DNA of 64,000 bases from Solwaraspora sp. WMMD1047 (GCF_029626155.1 NZ_JARUBL010000001.1:5126501-5190500), one strand, 5' to 3'; positions 44,866 through 55,030 are shown, counted from the first letter of the stretch. Program-made: numbers and translations. The notes: generated from the sequence alone by a model not told the origin.

Positions 44866-46560
44866 GTGACCGCATCGACAGCCGCCACGCCGCGACCGCA
44901 TCCCCTGGCGGCCGCGGCGCGGGTCGTCATGCTCTCGCTGGTCGCGGTCCTCACCATGATCGCGACCCAGGACGTCGGGCAGCTGCGCTGGATCGCGCTG
45001 TTGGCCGTCGCCGGCCTGCCGGCGGTGCTGGCCCACGGCCATCCGGTCCTCGGGCCACTCGGCCGCTTCGCCGAGGTGGCGATCCTCGGGATGGCCGCCA
45101 GCCAGGTCGCGGCGGCGGCGACCACCGCCAGCCCGATCGTGGGGATGGGCGCCTCGGCCGTGCTGCCGTACCTCGCCGTGCCGTTGACGGTGGTGGCGGT
45201 GCAGCGCCGTTCGCTGGAGGGGGCCGCGCTGCTCGGGGTGGCGGCGGTCAGCCTCGTTGCCAGCGGCGCGATCACGACGACCGCCAGCGGCCCGCAGCTC
45301 GAACGGCTGGGATACCTGGTCGTCTGCGCCCAGTGGTTGATCCTGGCCGGGCTCGGGCTCTACGCCGCCAACACGCTGCAGCGGATCATGCAGGCCCGGG
45401 GCGAGACCAAACCCCAGCCGTACGCCGAGGCGACCCGGCTGCTCACCCAGTTACGCAGCGTTGCCCGCCAGCTGCCCGGCGCCACCCTCGACCCCGGCGG
45501 CATCTCCGAGCACCTGCTGGAGGAGCTGCGCACGGTGGCCCGCGCGGACCGGGCCGCGGTGCTCTCCGGCAGCGGCGGCGGCCGGTTGGTGGTGCTCGCC
45601 CAGATGGGCGTCGACCGGGTCGACTGGGAGACCACCCTCGACGCCGACTCGGCGATCGCCGACGCCTGGGCCAGCCAGCAGCCGCAGACCGCGCACCGGT
45701 CCCAGGCCCGCTCGCACACCGGCCGGGAGGTGTCGGCCCTGGTCGTACCGCTGGTCGCCGGGGTGCGCACCATCGGGCTGGTCACCCTGGAGGCGGACGT
45801 CGCCAACGCGTACCCGCTGTCGGTGGTGGCGCGGGTGACCGCGCTGACCCGGCCGGCGGCGCTGCGGCTGGAGGCGGCCCTGCTCTTCGACGAGGTCCGC
45901 TCGCTGGCCACCAACGAGGAGCGGCAGCGGCTAGCCCGGGAGATCCACGACGGGGTCGCCCAGGAGCTGGTGATGGTCGGCTACGGCATCGACAACGCGC
46001 TGGCCACCCTGCCGGACGGGGCGGCGGAGACCGCCGAGGAGCTGCGGGTGCTGCGCGGCGAGGTGACCCGGGTGATCACCGAGCTGCGGTTGAGCCTGTT
46101 CGAGCTGCGCAGCGAGGTGGACCGGCACGGCGGCCTGGCCGCCGCCATCGCCGAGTACGCCCGCACCGTCTGCGCCTCGGCCGGGTTGCGGCTGCACCTG
46201 TCGATCGACGATTCGAGTGCCCGGCTGCCGGCCGCCACCGAGGCGGAACTCCTCCGAATTGCACAGGAAGCAATCACAAACGCCCGCAAACACTCCGGAG
46301 CGGACAACATGTGGGTAACCTGTGCCGTGGATCCGCCGTATGCGCAAATCGAAGTGTCGGATGATGGTCAGGGCATCGCTGACCAGCGCCCCGACGGCCG
46401 GTACGGTCTTGCGATCATGGCCGAGAGAGCGGAACGTATCCGGGGCCGGCTGGAGATCAGTCCGCGACACCCCAATGGCACGACCGTGGCCGTGGTGCTC
46501 GGAACCTCGCCCCGGCGCGATAACGTGCGCGATAGCGTCACCGCATCAGAAGGGGAGTAA
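44866..46560 (+). CDS. NarL-type sensor histidine kinase
   Basis: A 564-residue membrane kinase. Four or five hydrophobic segments occupy about 18-160, followed by a GAF-like domain (about 175-335) and a HisKA_3 dimerisation domain with phospho-accepting His361 in REIHDGVAQEL. The ATPase domain has NARKHSGADNMW (N box) and DDGQGIAD (G1 box). A short region near residue 465 is slightly less GC-rich than its neighbours. The cognate regulator gene follows 7 bases later. The stimulus is unknown. Separated from fadD15 by 14 bases but with its own -10 element. Confidence 0.93.
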   Translation: MTASTAATPRPHPLAAAARVVMLSLVAVLTMIATQDVGQLRWIALLAVAGLPAVLAHGHPVLGPLGRFAEVAILGMAASQVAAAATTASPIVGMGASAVLPYLAVPLTVVAVQRRSLEGAALLGVAAVSLVASGAITTTASGPQLERLGYLVVCAQWLILAGLGLYAANTLQRIMQARGETKPQPYAEATRLLTQLRSVARQLPGATLDPGGISEHLLEELRTVARADRAAVLSGSGGGRLVVLAQMGVDRVDWETTLDADSAIADAWASQQPQTAHRSQARSHTGREVSALVVPLVAGVRTIGLVTLEADVANAYPLSVVARVTALTRPAALRLEAALLFDEVRSLATNEERQRLAREIHDGVAQELVMVGYGIDNALATLPDGAAETAEELRVLRGEVTRVITELRLSLFELRSEVDRHGGLAAAIAEYARTVCASAGLRLHLSIDDSSARLPAATEAELLRIAQEAITNARKHSGADNMWVTCAVDPPYAQIEVSDDGQGIADQRPDGRYGLAIMAERAERIRGRLEISPRHPNGTTVAVVLGTSPRRDNVRDSVTASEGE

Positions 46561-46567
46561 CCCGAGC

Positions 46568-47236
46568 ATGACCACCAGCCCCACGCCGACCACCCGTACC
46601 AAGGTGCTACTTGTCGACGATCACGACCTGATCCGCAAGGGACTGCGCCACGCATTCGAGCGGGACCGGCAGTTCGAGGTCGTCGGCGAGGCCGCCACGG
46701 CCGCGGAAGGGGTCCGGCAGGCCGGCGCCCTGCAGCCAGACGTCGTGATCATGGACCTGCGGCTGCCCGACGGCAGCGGCCTGGAGGCCACCCGGGCGCT
46801 GCGCAAGTCCAGCGCCACGATGGGCATCGTCGTGCTGACCATGTACGCCGGCGACGACCAGTTGTTCGGAGCCCTGGAGGCCGGCGCCAGCGCGTTCGTG
46901 CCGAAGACCGCGCCCGCCGATGAGGTGGTCGCCGCCGCCCGGCACGCCGCCTCCTCGCCGAGCGCGTTCACCGCCGCCGACCTGGCCGAGGCGATGAAGC
47001 GCCGGCTCGCGCCGTCCGGCCCGCAGCTCTCCCCCCGCGAGGGACAGGTGCTCCGGCTGCTCGCCGACGGCATGAGCGTGGCCGGCATCGCCAAGCAGCT
47101 CTTCGTCAGCGAGTCGACCGCCAAGACCCACATCTCGAAGCTGTACGAGAAGCTCGGCGCCGCCAACCGGGCGCAGGCCCTGATGACCGCCCTGCGACTC
47201 GGTCTGCTCGAGGCTCCGGACGCGCCCAAGTTCTAA
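46568..47236 (+). CDS. NarL/LuxR-family response regulator
   Basis: A 222-residue DNA-binding regulator paired with the preceding kinase. Receiver domain about 10-130: acidic pair DDHD, phospho-accepting Asp63 in VIMDLRLPDG, Thr/Ser in VLTMY, and Lys in VPKTAPADE. The C-terminal LuxR helix-turn-helix spans about 150-210 (LSPREGQVLRLLADGMSVAGIAKQLF...STAKTHISKLYEKL). GGGGAG overlaps the kinase stop. Targets are not identifiable here. Confidence 0.95.
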   Translation: MTTSPTPTTRTKVLLVDDHDLIRKGLRHAFERDRQFEVVGEAATAAEGVRQAGALQPDVVIMDLRLPDGSGLEATRALRKSSATMGIVVLTMYAGDDQLFGALEAGASAFVPKTAPADEVVAAARHAASSPSAFTAADLAEAMKRRLAPSGPQLSPREGQVLRLLADGMSVAGIAKQLFVSESTAKTHISKLYEKLGAANRAQALMTALRLGLLEAPDAPKF

Positions 47237-47439
47237 CAGCCTCCGCCCGGTCGCCGGGTCGTCCGGGACCGCCTGCCCCGCGGGCCCGGCCGTCGGCGGA
47301 TGCCACCCACCCCCTACCCGCAACTTCCGCGGGCATGGGACGATACGGCACGGTCTGGATAGCCGCACCGGCGCCGGGCAGAATGGCGAAGACAATCGGG
47401 GGAGCCACAAAGCACCGCAACCTCACCAAAGGGGCAAGC

Positions 47440-48249
47440 ATGCAGCGGCCGGATTGGGCACCCGACAACGTCGACATCGAACGGCCCAGCGTGGCCCGCA
47501 TGTACGACTACTACCTGGGTGGGTCGCACAACTTCGCGGTGGACCGCGAGGCCGCCCAGGCGGTCATCTCGGTGGTGCCGGACGCGCCGCTGATGGCGCA
47601 GGCCAACCGGGCGTTCCTGCGGCGCGCCGTGCAGTTTCTCGTGGACGCCGGCATCCGGCAGTTCCTCGACATCGGCTCCGGCATCCCCACCGTGGGCAAC
47701 CTGCACGAGATCGCCCAGCGGGCGGCGCCGGAGTCCCGGGTGGTCTACGTCGACTCGGACCCGGTGGCGGTGGCGCACAGCCGCGAGATCCTGGCCGGCA
47801 ACGACCAGACCGTGGTTATCCAGGAGGACTTCCGCCGGCCGGAGCAGATCCTGTCCCACCCCGAGCTGCGCAAGCTGCTCGACTTCGCCGAGCCGGTCGC
47901 CGTGCTGGTGGTCGCGGTGCTGCACTTCGTACCCGAGGAGGACGACCCGGACGCCGCCCTGCGGACGATCCGCGGCGCGCTGGCGCCGGGCAGCTTCCTG
48001 GTCCTCTCCCAGGCCAGCGACGACGGCCGGAGCGAGACCGAACAGACCGAGGCGAGGCGGGTCTACCGGCGCACCGACAGCCCGCTGACCCCCCGCAGCC
48101 GGACCCGGCTCACCGAGCTGTTCGACGGTTTCGACCTGGTCGAACCGGGCGTGGTCTGGGTTCCGCAGTGGCGCCCCGACTCCCCCGACGGGCTGGACGA
48201 CGCCGAGCGCGCCGTCTTCCTCGGTGGGGTGGGCCGGCTCGGTGCCTGA
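47440..48249 (+). CDS. DUF574-family SAM-dependent methyltransferase
   Basis: A 269-residue protein of an abundant actinobacterial methyltransferase family. Signature PSVARMYDYYLGGSHNFAVDREAA near the start, SAM motif I FLDIGSGIPTVGNLHE, VVYVDSDPVAVAH, and VLHFVPEEDDP. Substrates are not known for the family. ATG follows AAAGGGG. The downstream GGDEF-EAL gene starts 8 bases before this stop, so the pair is coupled. That partner makes an association with cyclic-di-GMP signalling possible. Confidence 0.85.
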   Translation: MQRPDWAPDNVDIERPSVARMYDYYLGGSHNFAVDREAAQAVISVVPDAPLMAQANRAFLRRAVQFLVDAGIRQFLDIGSGIPTVGNLHEIAQRAAPESRVVYVDSDPVAVAHSREILAGNDQTVVIQEDFRRPEQILSHPELRKLLDFAEPVAVLVVAVLHFVPEEDDPDAALRTIRGALAPGSFLVLSQASDDGRSETEQTEARRVYRRTDSPLTPRSRTRLTELFDGFDLVEPGVVWVPQWRPDSPDGLDDAERAVFLGGVGRLGA

Positions 48250-50017
48250 GCTCGACGAGGCCACGCCGGTCCCGGCCCGGCCGGGGCTCGACACCTTCGC
48301 GCGGGCCTGGGCCAAGGCGGTGACCGGCACCAGCTTCATCCCGATGACCCAGGCCCAGTTGGAGCGGTTGCTGCGCCGGCTGACGGCGCAGTTGGCCGAC
48401 GCGCTGCACTCCGAACCGTTCAATCTGCAGATCGGCCAGCGGGTCGGTGCCGACCTGGTCGCCGCGCACATCGCCTCCGCCGAAGGGCTGGGGCGCACCA
48501 TCGAGGTCATCCAGCTCCGGCTGCTGCGCGATCTGGGCCTCTCCGACGACGACACCCAGGATCGGATGGCCCGGCTGCTGGCCACCGTCGCCACCGGCTA
48601 CGCACGCGCCCTGCGGGACCGCACCCTCGACGAGCAGGAGTCGATCCGGCGGGCCGGCATGGTCGCCCGGATCCAGGCCGAGCAGGCGCTGCGGGAGAGC
48701 GAGGCCCGGTACCGCTACCGGGCCACCCACGACCCGCTCACCGAACTGCCGAACCGGATCCTGTTCACCGAACGGCTCGGCGCGGCGATCGGCCGGTCGG
48801 ACCGGGTCGGCCAGCGGGTCGGGGTCTGCTTCATCGACCTCGACGACTTCAAGATGGTCAACGACGCGCTCGGTCACCAGCTCGGTGACCTGCTGCTCGC
48901 CTCGGTCGCCGGCCGGCTGCGCCGCAGCGTCGGCGACCATCTGGTCGCTCGGCTCGGCGGCGACGAGTTCGTGGTGCTGGTCGAGGACACCACCTGCACC
49001 GAGGACGTCGTAAAGGTCGCCGACGCCGCGTTGGCGGCGATCAGCACACCGGCCGTGGTCGACGGCCACGAGCTGACCATCCGCGCGAGCATCGGGGTGG
49101 TGGAGCGGCCGGTGGCCGGCACCACCCCGACCGCGGTGATGCGCGACGCCGACATCACCCTGCACTGGGCCAAGACCAGCAACAAGGGCCGGTGGTCGCT
49201 CTACGACCCGGAGCGCAACGCCCGCGAGATGACCCGGTACGCGCTCTCCGCGGCGATGCCCGGCGCCCTCGACCGTGGCGAGTTCTACCTCGACTACCAG
49301 CCGCTGGTGTCGCTTACCGGCGGGAACGTGGTCGGCCTGGAGGCCCTGGTCCGGTGGCGGCACCCGGAACTGGGGGTACTGCGCCCGGACACGTTCATCT
49401 CGCTGGCCGAGGAGACCGGGCTGATCGTCCGGCTCGGCGGCTGGGTGCTGGCCGAGGCCTGCCGGCAGGCCCGGGACTGGCACCGCTCCGACCCCGGTGG
49501 GCCGTTCGTCAGCGTCAACCTCGCCGTCCGCCAGGTACAGGGGCCGGGCCTGGTCGACGAGGTGCACTCCGTACTCGACCGAAACGGGCTGCCGCCCGGC
49601 CGGCTGCAGCTGGAGGTCACCGAGAGCGCGCTGATGACGAACGCCGGCGAACCGGTGCGCGCCCTGCGCGAGCTCTCCGACCTCGGGGTACGGATCGCCG
49701 TCGACGACTTCGGCACCGGCTACTCGAACCTGGCCTACCTGCGCGACCTGCCGATCACCGAGCTGAAGTTCGCCGGCTCGTTCGTGGAGGGGCTGCGGGC
49801 GCCGGCCGGCGACGCGGCGGGCAGCACCGACGAACGCATCCTGGCCAGCCTGGTCGCGCTGGCGCACACCCTGGACCTGACGGTGACCGCCGAGGGCGTG
49901 GAGACCGCCGGCCAGGCCGACCGGCTCCGGGCCATCGGCTGCGACGCCGCCCAGGGCTGGCACTTCGGCCGGCCGGCCTCACCCGACCTGATCACCGGCC
50001 AGCTGATCCGGGCCTGA
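48242..50017 (+). CDS. Bifunctional GGDEF-EAL cyclic-di-GMP protein
   Basis: A 591-residue cytoplasmic protein. An N-terminal helical sensory region (about 1-150) is followed by a GGDEF domain (about 155-315) with intact RLGGDEFVVL, and an EAL domain (about 325-585) with GLEALVRW, VTESALM and DDFGTGYSNLAYL present. It may both make and degrade c-di-GMP. No membrane segment or PAS hallmark is visible. The GTG start overlaps the methyltransferase gene by 8 bases. Its 3' end overlaps the convergent ABC transporter gene by 39 bases. Confidence 0.92.
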   Translation: MPELDEATPVPARPGLDTFARAWAKAVTGTSFIPMTQAQLERLLRRLTAQLADALHSEPFNLQIGQRVGADLVAAHIASAEGLGRTIEVIQLRLLRDLGLSDDDTQDRMARLLATVATGYARALRDRTLDEQESIRRAGMVARIQAEQALRESEARYRYRATHDPLTELPNRILFTERLGAAIGRSDRVGQRVGVCFIDLDDFKMVNDALGHQLGDLLLASVAGRLRRSVGDHLVARLGGDEFVVLVEDTTCTEDVVKVADAALAAISTPAVVDGHELTIRASIGVVERPVAGTTPTAVMRDADITLHWAKTSNKGRWSLYDPERNAREMTRYALSAAMPGALDRGEFYLDYQPLVSLTGGNVVGLEALVRWRHPELGVLRPDTFISLAEETGLIVRLGGWVLAEACRQARDWHRSDPGGPFVSVNLAVRQVQGPGLVDEVHSVLDRNGLPPGRLQLEVTESALMTNAGEPVRALRELSDLGVRIAVDDFGTGYSNLAYLRDLPITELKFAGSFVEGLRAPAGDAAGSTDERILASLVALAHTLDLTVTAEGVETAGQADRLRAIGCDAAQGWHFGRPASPDLITGQLIRA

Positions 50018-51967
50018 CGGCTGCCGCGGCGGCGACCGGTCCCCGGCGCCGTCGGCCCCCGGGTGGGCATCGCCCCGCTGGTAGGCCTGCGCCTGCAGCC
50101 GGAACAGGCTGGCGTAGGTGCCGTCCCAGGTCATCAGCGCGTCGTGGTCGCCCTGCTCGGTCAACACGCCATGGTCGAGGACGTAGATCCGGTCCGCCGT
50201 CCGGACGCTGGCCATCCGGTGGGTGATCAGCACGACGGTCCGCCCCACGGCGAGTTCCCGCAGCCGCCGGTAGACGTCGTGCTCGGCCCGGGCGTCCAGG
50301 TTCGCCGTCGGTTCGTCGCAGATCAGCAGCTCCGCGTCCCGGTAGAAGGCCCGACTGACCGCCAGCCGCTGCCACTGGCCGCCGGAGAGGTCCGCACCGT
50401 CGACGAAGTGCCGTGACAGCAGCGTGTCGTAGCCGCGGCTGAGCTCCACGATGAACTCGTGCGCGTCGCCGGCGCGGGCCGCCGCCGTCACCTGGTCCGG
50501 ATCGTGTGGCCGGTCGTACCGGCCGATGGTGATGTTGGTGCCGGCCGAGAACGGCCACCTGGTCGGCTCCTGCATCACCACCGCGACCCGGTCCCGGACG
50601 GTGTCCGGGCCGACCTGCGCCAGGTCCACGCCGTCCCACCGGATCGTCCCGCCGTCCGGCCGGTAGAGCCCGGCCAGCAGCTTGGCCAGCGTCGACTTGC
50701 CGGAGCCGTTCTCGCCGACCAGGGCGATCGTCTCGCCGCGCCGCAGGGTCAGGGTCACGTCCCGGACCGCCGGCCGGTCGGCGCCCGGGTAGCTGAAGGT
50801 GACCCCGGTCAGGGTGATCTCGTCGAACCGGGCGGGGGCGGCCAGCTTCGGGCGGGGCTCGGCGCGGCTGCGGGCCAGGTCGCTGAAGCTGGTGTAGTCG
50901 GAGAAGTAGAGCCCCTGCTCGTAGACGTGGTTCACGGCGAAGGCGATGTTGGACAGCGCGGTGATCCCGGCGCTGATGGCGTACGCGGCCGCGCCGCCGA
51001 CCGCGAGCTCCATCTCGCCGACCAGCAGCAGCCAGATCAGCACGCCGTAGGTGAGGCCGTGCGCCACCCCGCCGAGGGCCCGGCCGGCGAGGTTGGCCCG
51101 CACCTGCGCGTCGGAGAGTTCGACGTACTGCCGGGTGCTGGCGTCGAGCAGCCGGCGCACCTCGCCGAGCAGGTACTCCCGCAGGGTGAAGGCGCGCAGT
51201 TCCGGCCCGGCGTCCCGGTCGGCGAGCAGGTCCGACAGCATCCACTTGCGCCGCAACATGGTGATCATCCGCAGTTGGGCCCGGTAGCCCAGCCGGGCCG
51301 ACCGCACCGCCGCCCAACCGTTCGGCAGCACCGCCACCACCAGCAGCGGCAGCAGCACCGGGTGCAGCACGGCCAGCACCCCGGCGCTGGCCACCAGGCT
51401 GACCAGCGCGGTGCCCAGCTCGATCGCGTGGTCGACCAGCCGCTGGGTGGCGTCGATGCCCCGGTCGCGGGCCCGGTGCATCGCGTCGCGCCACTCGGCG
51501 TCGTCGAAGGTGGCCAGGTCCACCCGGGTGGTCAGCTCCACCAGCCGCAGCTCGGCGGCCCGGCTGACCTGCGGGCTGAGCCGGCCCTGGGCGGCGGTCG
51601 CGGCGGTGCCGAGCACGCCGCGCAGGGCGGCGGCGCCGACCACCACCAGCAGCGACGGCACCGCCGCCCGGACCCGGTCCGGGGTCGGCCCGGCCGCGAG
51701 CAACCCATCGAGTACGCCGACCACGTTGACCAGGCTGACGGCGCTGGCCAGCCCGGCGCCGAGGTGCAGCAGCACCACCGCCGCGGTGGCCGCGCGGTTG
51801 GTCCGCCAGGCCAGGCTGCCGGCGTGCCGCAGCAGGCTGGGCAGCCGGCGCAGCATCCGCCAGAAGGTGGCGTTGGCCGCCTCGGCGGTGCCGGTCAACC
51901 AGTAGGGAATCTCGATCTCGGCCAATGGCGGGTCGGCATCGCCCGCCTCCCGCTGCGGCGACTCCAT
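49979..51967 (-). CDS. ABC transporter, fused permease-ATPase (exporter type)
   Basis: A 662-residue half-transporter. Six membrane segments occupy about 50-360. The ATPase domain (about 395-640) has Walker [17 protein letters not shown], signature [18 protein letters not shown], Walker [14 protein letters not shown], and a switch His in VLITHR. The substrate is unknown. It is the last gene of the M48-pimB-ABC unit, starting 12 bases after pimB. The 3' end overlaps the GGDEF-EAL gene by 39 bases, with a low-complexity Pro/Gln/Arg tail in the overlap. Confidence 0.92.
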   Translation of the reverse strand: MESPQREAGDADPPLAEIEIPYWLTGTAEAANATFWRMLRRLPSLLRHAGSLAWRTNRAATAAVVLLHLGAGLASAVSLVNVVGVLDGLLAAGPTPDRVRAAVPSLLVVVGAAALRGVLGTAATAAQGRLSPQVSRAAELRLVELTTRVDLATFDDAEWRDAMHRARDRGIDATQRLVDHAIELGTALVSLVASAGVLAVLHPVLLPLLVVAVLPNGWAAVRSARLGYRAQLRMITMLRRKWMLSDLLADRDAGPELRAFTLREYLLGEVRRLLDASTRQYVELSDAQVRANLAGRALGGVAHGLTYGVLIWLLLVGEMELAVGGAAAYAISAGITALSNIAFAVNHVYEQGLYFSDYTSFSDLARSRAEPRPKLAAPARFDEITLTGVTFSYPGADRPAVRDVTLTLRRGETIALVGENGSGKSTLAKLLAGLYRPDGGTIRWDGVDLAQVGPDTVRDRVAVVMQEPTRWPFSAGTNITIGRYDRPHDPDQVTAAARAGDAHEFIVELSRGYDTLLSRHFVDGADLSGGQWQRLAVSRAFYRDAELLICDEPTANLDARAEHDVYRRLRELAVGRTVVLITHRMASVRTADRIYVLDHGVLTEQGDHDALMTWDGTYASLFRLQAQAYQRGDAHPGADGAGDRSPPRQPSGPDQLAGDQVG

Positions 51968-51979
51968 GCGTTCTTGCTA

Positions 51980-53149
51980 CTACAAAGCGTCAATGCCTTC
52001 CGGGTTCGGCACGCCGTTGCCCGGGTTGCCTTCGAGCAGCGACCGGAGCCGGTCGGCCTGGGTCTGCCAGCGCCACTCCCGCTCCACCCAGGCCCGGCCG
52101 GCCGCACCCATCCGGCGGGCCAGGTCCCGGTCGGTGAGCAGCTCGACCAGCCGGTCGGTCAGCCCGGCCACATCGCGCCCGCCGACGACGTACCCGGTCT
52201 CGCCCTGCCGGACGGCGTCCGGGGCGCCGCCGGAGTCGCCGGCGATCACCGGCAGGCCGGTCGCGGACGCCTCCAGGTAGACGATGCCCAACCCTTCCAC
52301 GTCCAGGCCCCGGTTGCGGGTGCGGCACGGCATCGCGTACACGTCGCCGGCCGCGTAGTGGGCGGGCAGGTCGGCGGTCGGGACGCTGCCGGTGAAGACC
52401 ACGTCCGCGGTGACCCCGGCCGCGCGGGCCAGTCGCTCCAGCCGGTCCCGGTATGGCCCGCCGCCGACCACCAGCAGCGCCGCCCCGGGCACCCGGCGCC
52501 GGACCGCCGGCAGCGCCCGGATCAGCAGGTCCTGCCCCTTGCGCGGCACCAGCCGGGAGACGCAGACGATCACCGGCCGGTCGGCGAGGCCGTGCGCGGC
52601 CCGGACCGCCGCAGCGTCCACCCCCGGGTGGTAGGTGTCGACGTCCACACCGGGCGCCAGCCGGCGCAGGTCGGTCCGGTCGCCGACCGCCGCGGCGAGC
52701 CGGACCCGGGTGTACTCCCCCAGGTAGGTGAGCACGTCGACGCCGTCGGCGATGCGACGCAGCGCGGTCCGGGCGCCCGGCAGCGCCGCCCAGCCGACCT
52801 CGTGCCCGTGGGTCAGCGCGACCGCCCGCCGGATGCCGGCCCGCCGCCGCAGCCCGGCGGCGAGCAGCCCGAGCGGCGCGGCGGCCCCGAACCAGACGCT
52901 GTCGCAGCCGTACGACCGGGCCAGCCCGGCGGCCCGGCGGGCGACCGCCGGGGTGGGCAGCAGCACCTTGGTCTGCTCCCGGACCACCTCGAACGGCTGC
53001 TCGGCGTCGAACTTGGCGGCGCCGTGCCAGGTGGAGGCGTAGACCACCACCGAGCCGGCCGGCTGGCACAGCGCCAGGTTGTGCACGAACGACTGGATGC
53101 CGCCGGGCCGGGGCGGGAAGTCGTTGGTGACCAGCAGGGTGCGGCTCAT
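51980..53149 (-). CDS. pimB: GT4 phosphatidylinositol mannosyltransferase (PimB type)
   Basis: A 389-residue GT-B mannosyltransferase. TLLVTNDFPPRPGGIQSFVHNLA near the N-terminus and EGLGIVYLEASATGLPVIAGDSGGAPDAV near residues 290-315 carry the donor-nucleotide and catalytic features of GT4 (E-x7-E motif). VCVSRLVPRKGQDLLI is typical of PimB'. It would add the second mannose to phosphatidylinositol monomannoside from GDP-mannose. Position equals Rv2188c. Its ATG overlaps the M48 protease stop by four bases. Confidence 0.9.
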   Translation of the reverse strand: MSRTLLVTNDFPPRPGGIQSFVHNLALCQPAGSVVVYASTWHGAAKFDAEQPFEVVREQTKVLLPTPAVARRAAGLARSYGCDSVWFGAAAPLGLLAAGLRRRAGIRRAVALTHGHEVGWAALPGARTALRRIADGVDVLTYLGEYTRVRLAAAVGDRTDLRRLAPGVDVDTYHPGVDAAAVRAAHGLADRPVIVCVSRLVPRKGQDLLIRALPAVRRRVPGAALLVVGGGPYRDRLERLARAAGVTADVVFTGSVPTADLPAHYAAGDVYAMPCRTRNRGLDVEGLGIVYLEASATGLPVIAGDSGGAPDAVRQGETGYVVGGRDVAGLTDRLVELLTDRDLARRMGAAGRAWVEREWRWQTQADRLRSLLEGNPGNGVPNPEGIDAL

Positions 53150-54405
53150 CGGCCGGCCGTCCGCGCCCAGGCCCGGGCGAAGGCCATCCGCTCGACCGTG
53201 GAGGGGTGCGACGCGGAGTAGAGGTACTCCCAGCGGGGCGGATCGGGATCGGACAGGTTGATGGTGGCGAGCCGGGCCTGCATCGCCTCGAAGGCCGCCG
53301 GGTCGCGGGTCAGCGCGAGCGCGTGCGCGTCGGCCCGGGCCTCGACCCGCCGCGACATCAACGCCTGGGCCGGCGCGGTCGCCAGGCCCACGACGGTGAC
53401 CAGCGCGAGCAGCAGCGGGAACGCCCGTGGTTCGGCGATCGACTCCACGCCGGCCCGGCGCAGCAGCCCACCCCAGGAGCCGAGCAGGTAGAGCGCGACC
53501 ACCGCCGAGCCGGCGCCGAGCGCCCCGGTCAGGGTGCCGGCCAGCACGTCGCGGTCCTTGGCGTGGCCGAGTTCGTGGGCGACGACGGCGGCCACCTCGG
53601 CCGGCGGCGCCTCCCGCAGCAGGTTGTCGTAGACCACGATCCGCCGGGTCGGCCCGAACCCGGAGACGTACGCATTGACCGCCCGGGTCCGCCGGGACGC
53701 GTCGGCGACCAGCACGTCCCGCACCGGTACGCCGTCGCGCTGCGCGAGCGCCATCAGCTCGGTCCGCAGCGGCCCCTGCTCCATCGGGGTGAACCGGTTG
53801 AAGACCGGCTCCACCAACACCGGCAGGACGAACGACAGCAACACCACGAGCGCGGCGGCGCCGGCCGCCCCGAACGCCCACCACCAGCGCGGCGCCAGCC
53901 GGATCACGGTGTAGAAGCCGACCAGCGCGACCGCCCCGATCACCGCGCTGACCGCGTACGACTTGAGCAGGTCGACGGTCCAGCCGCCCCAGCCCTGGGT
54001 GGCCAGCCCGTACCGGGTGAGCACGGTGTGCCGCCAGGCGGCCAGCGGCAGCGTGACCAGGTCGGCGACGAGTACGACGGCGAGCCCGCCGACGGCGGCC
54101 TGGGCGATCCAGTGGTCACCGAACGGCCGGCCGGCCAGCTCGATCAGCCGGGCGCCGAGCGGGGTGAGCCCGAGCAGCAGCGCGACGACCAGGCCGAGCA
54201 CCAGCGAGCCGTACGAGCCGGGGCGCAGCGCGGACCGGAACTCCCTGGCCCGTTCGACCTCGGCCGCCGGCAGGTCGCCCAGCGCGGCGAGCTGGTCGCT
54301 ACGCGGCGCCGGTGGCCGCTGCCAGGGCACCAGCAGCGCAGCCACCACGACCAGCGCGACCGCCAGCCCGGCGAGCGTCACCAGGGCCCAGGTCCGGTGG
54401 GTCAT
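53146..54405 (-). CDS. M48-family (Ste24-like) membrane zinc metalloprotease
   Basis: A 419-residue integral membrane protease. Hydrophobic segments near residues 5-27, 65-85, 105-125, 150-175, 180-200, 300-325 and 335-350. The zinc motif HELGH lies in AAVVAHELGHAKDRDVLAG, with the downstream Glu ligand in RRVEARADAHAL; both are intact. FNRFTPMEQGPLR precedes the active site as in Ste24/HtpX-type enzymes. Likely role: membrane or CAAX-like protein quality control. It is the first gene of a three-gene minus-strand unit; ATG 54405 follows GGAGGAGG. Confidence 0.9.
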   Translation of the reverse strand: MTHRTWALVTLAGLAVALVVVAALLVPWQRPPAPRSDQLAALGDLPAAEVERAREFRSALRPGSYGSLVLGLVVALLLGLTPLGARLIELAGRPFGDHWIAQAAVGGLAVVLVADLVTLPLAAWRHTVLTRYGLATQGWGGWTVDLLKSYAVSAVIGAVALVGFYTVIRLAPRWWWAFGAAGAAALVVLLSFVLPVLVEPVFNRFTPMEQGPLRTELMALAQRDGVPVRDVLVADASRRTRAVNAYVSGFGPTRRIVVYDNLLREAPPAEVAAVVAHELGHAKDRDVLAGTLTGALGAGSAVVALYLLGSWGGLLRRAGVESIAEPRAFPLLLALVTVVGLATAPAQALMSRRVEARADAHALALTRDPAAFEAMQARLATINLSDPDPPRWEYLYSASHPSTVERMAFARAWARTAGR

Positions 54406-54497
54406 CCGTTCCCTCCTCCACCGCCGGCACCACCGATGGCCACCGCCGCGCGGCCATCCTATGACCACGCCCGCGCGCTTCGGCCATGCAACGAGAC

Positions 54498-54785
54498 CTA
54501 CGTCCTGGGGTGACGTCCGCCGTCGGTGGGGTCGGACCGGCGGGCGGGTGCGGTCCAGGCCAGGAAGCGGGTCCAGAGTTCGGCGGGGGTGGGTGCCTCG
54601 TGCGGGTTGAGGGTGAGCAGGTCCCGGACCGCCTCGTGCATCGACGTCGCGAGGTTGATCCGCAGTGCGCTGCGGTCGGCGGCGTGCTCGTGAAGCAGGA
54701 TCCGCCGGGCGTCGGCGCACGGCCACGGCTGGGCGCAGTCCCGGCAGAGCCAGAGCGGCCGCCGTGGCCGGTGCGCGCCGGTCAC
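54498..54785 (-). CDS. Small Cys-motif protein (actinobacterial 'flavin reductase' annotation group)
   Basis: A 95-residue protein. RRPLWLCRDCAQPWPCADARRILL carries three Cys of a zinc-knuckle-like motif; then RINLATSMHEAVRDLLTLNPHEAPTPAELWTRFLAWT is a conserved helical block. Databases often label this family flavin reductase, but no flavin motif is visible and the label should not be trusted. The GTG start overlaps the upstream small gene as GTGA. It is divergent from an XRE-DUF397 pair, a recurrent association in Micromonosporaceae. Confidence 0.7.
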   Translation of the reverse strand: MTGAHRPRRPLWLCRDCAQPWPCADARRILLHEHAADRSALRINLATSMHEAVRDLLTLNPHEAPTPAELWTRFLAWTAPARRSDPTDGGRHPRT

Positions 54786-55030
54786 TGGCCGGACCACCTC
54801 GACGGCGGGATCGACCGGTCGTCGAAGTGCGGACCCCGGTTGATCGGCCGCGGCCTGGTCGGCGGGGGCGACGGCTCGGCGAATCCCGCCATCGGGTACG
54901 GCGGCGTCAGCCCGGCCGCCGGCCGGTCGGGGCACGGCCAGCGCAGCCCGCACCGGCACCACCGTCCCCAACGTGACCAGTAACGGCGGTGGGTCGGTGC
55001 CATCGGTACGGGCTTCGGCTTGCGTCTCAT
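54782..55030 (-). CDS. Small Trp/Cys-motif protein
   Basis: An 82-residue basic protein with WSRWGRWCRCGLRWPCP, a Cys/Trp cluster resembling the motif in the next gene and possibly binding zinc. The rest is Pro-rich. The stop overlaps the next start (GTGA). ATG 55030 follows GGAGGGAG at a somewhat long spacing. Related pairs occur beside XRE-DUF397 genes in Micromonosporaceae. Function unknown. Confidence 0.6.
   Translation of the reverse strand: MRRKPKPVPMAPTHRRYWSRWGRWCRCGLRWPCPDRPAAGLTPPYPMAGFAEPSPPPTRPRPINRGPHFDDRSIPPSRWSGQ

Noticed and set aside
50459-53221. A 920-residue open frame on the plus strand
   Set aside because: It is antisense to the ABC transporter and pimB genes and reads as low-complexity Gly/Arg/Gln/Val.
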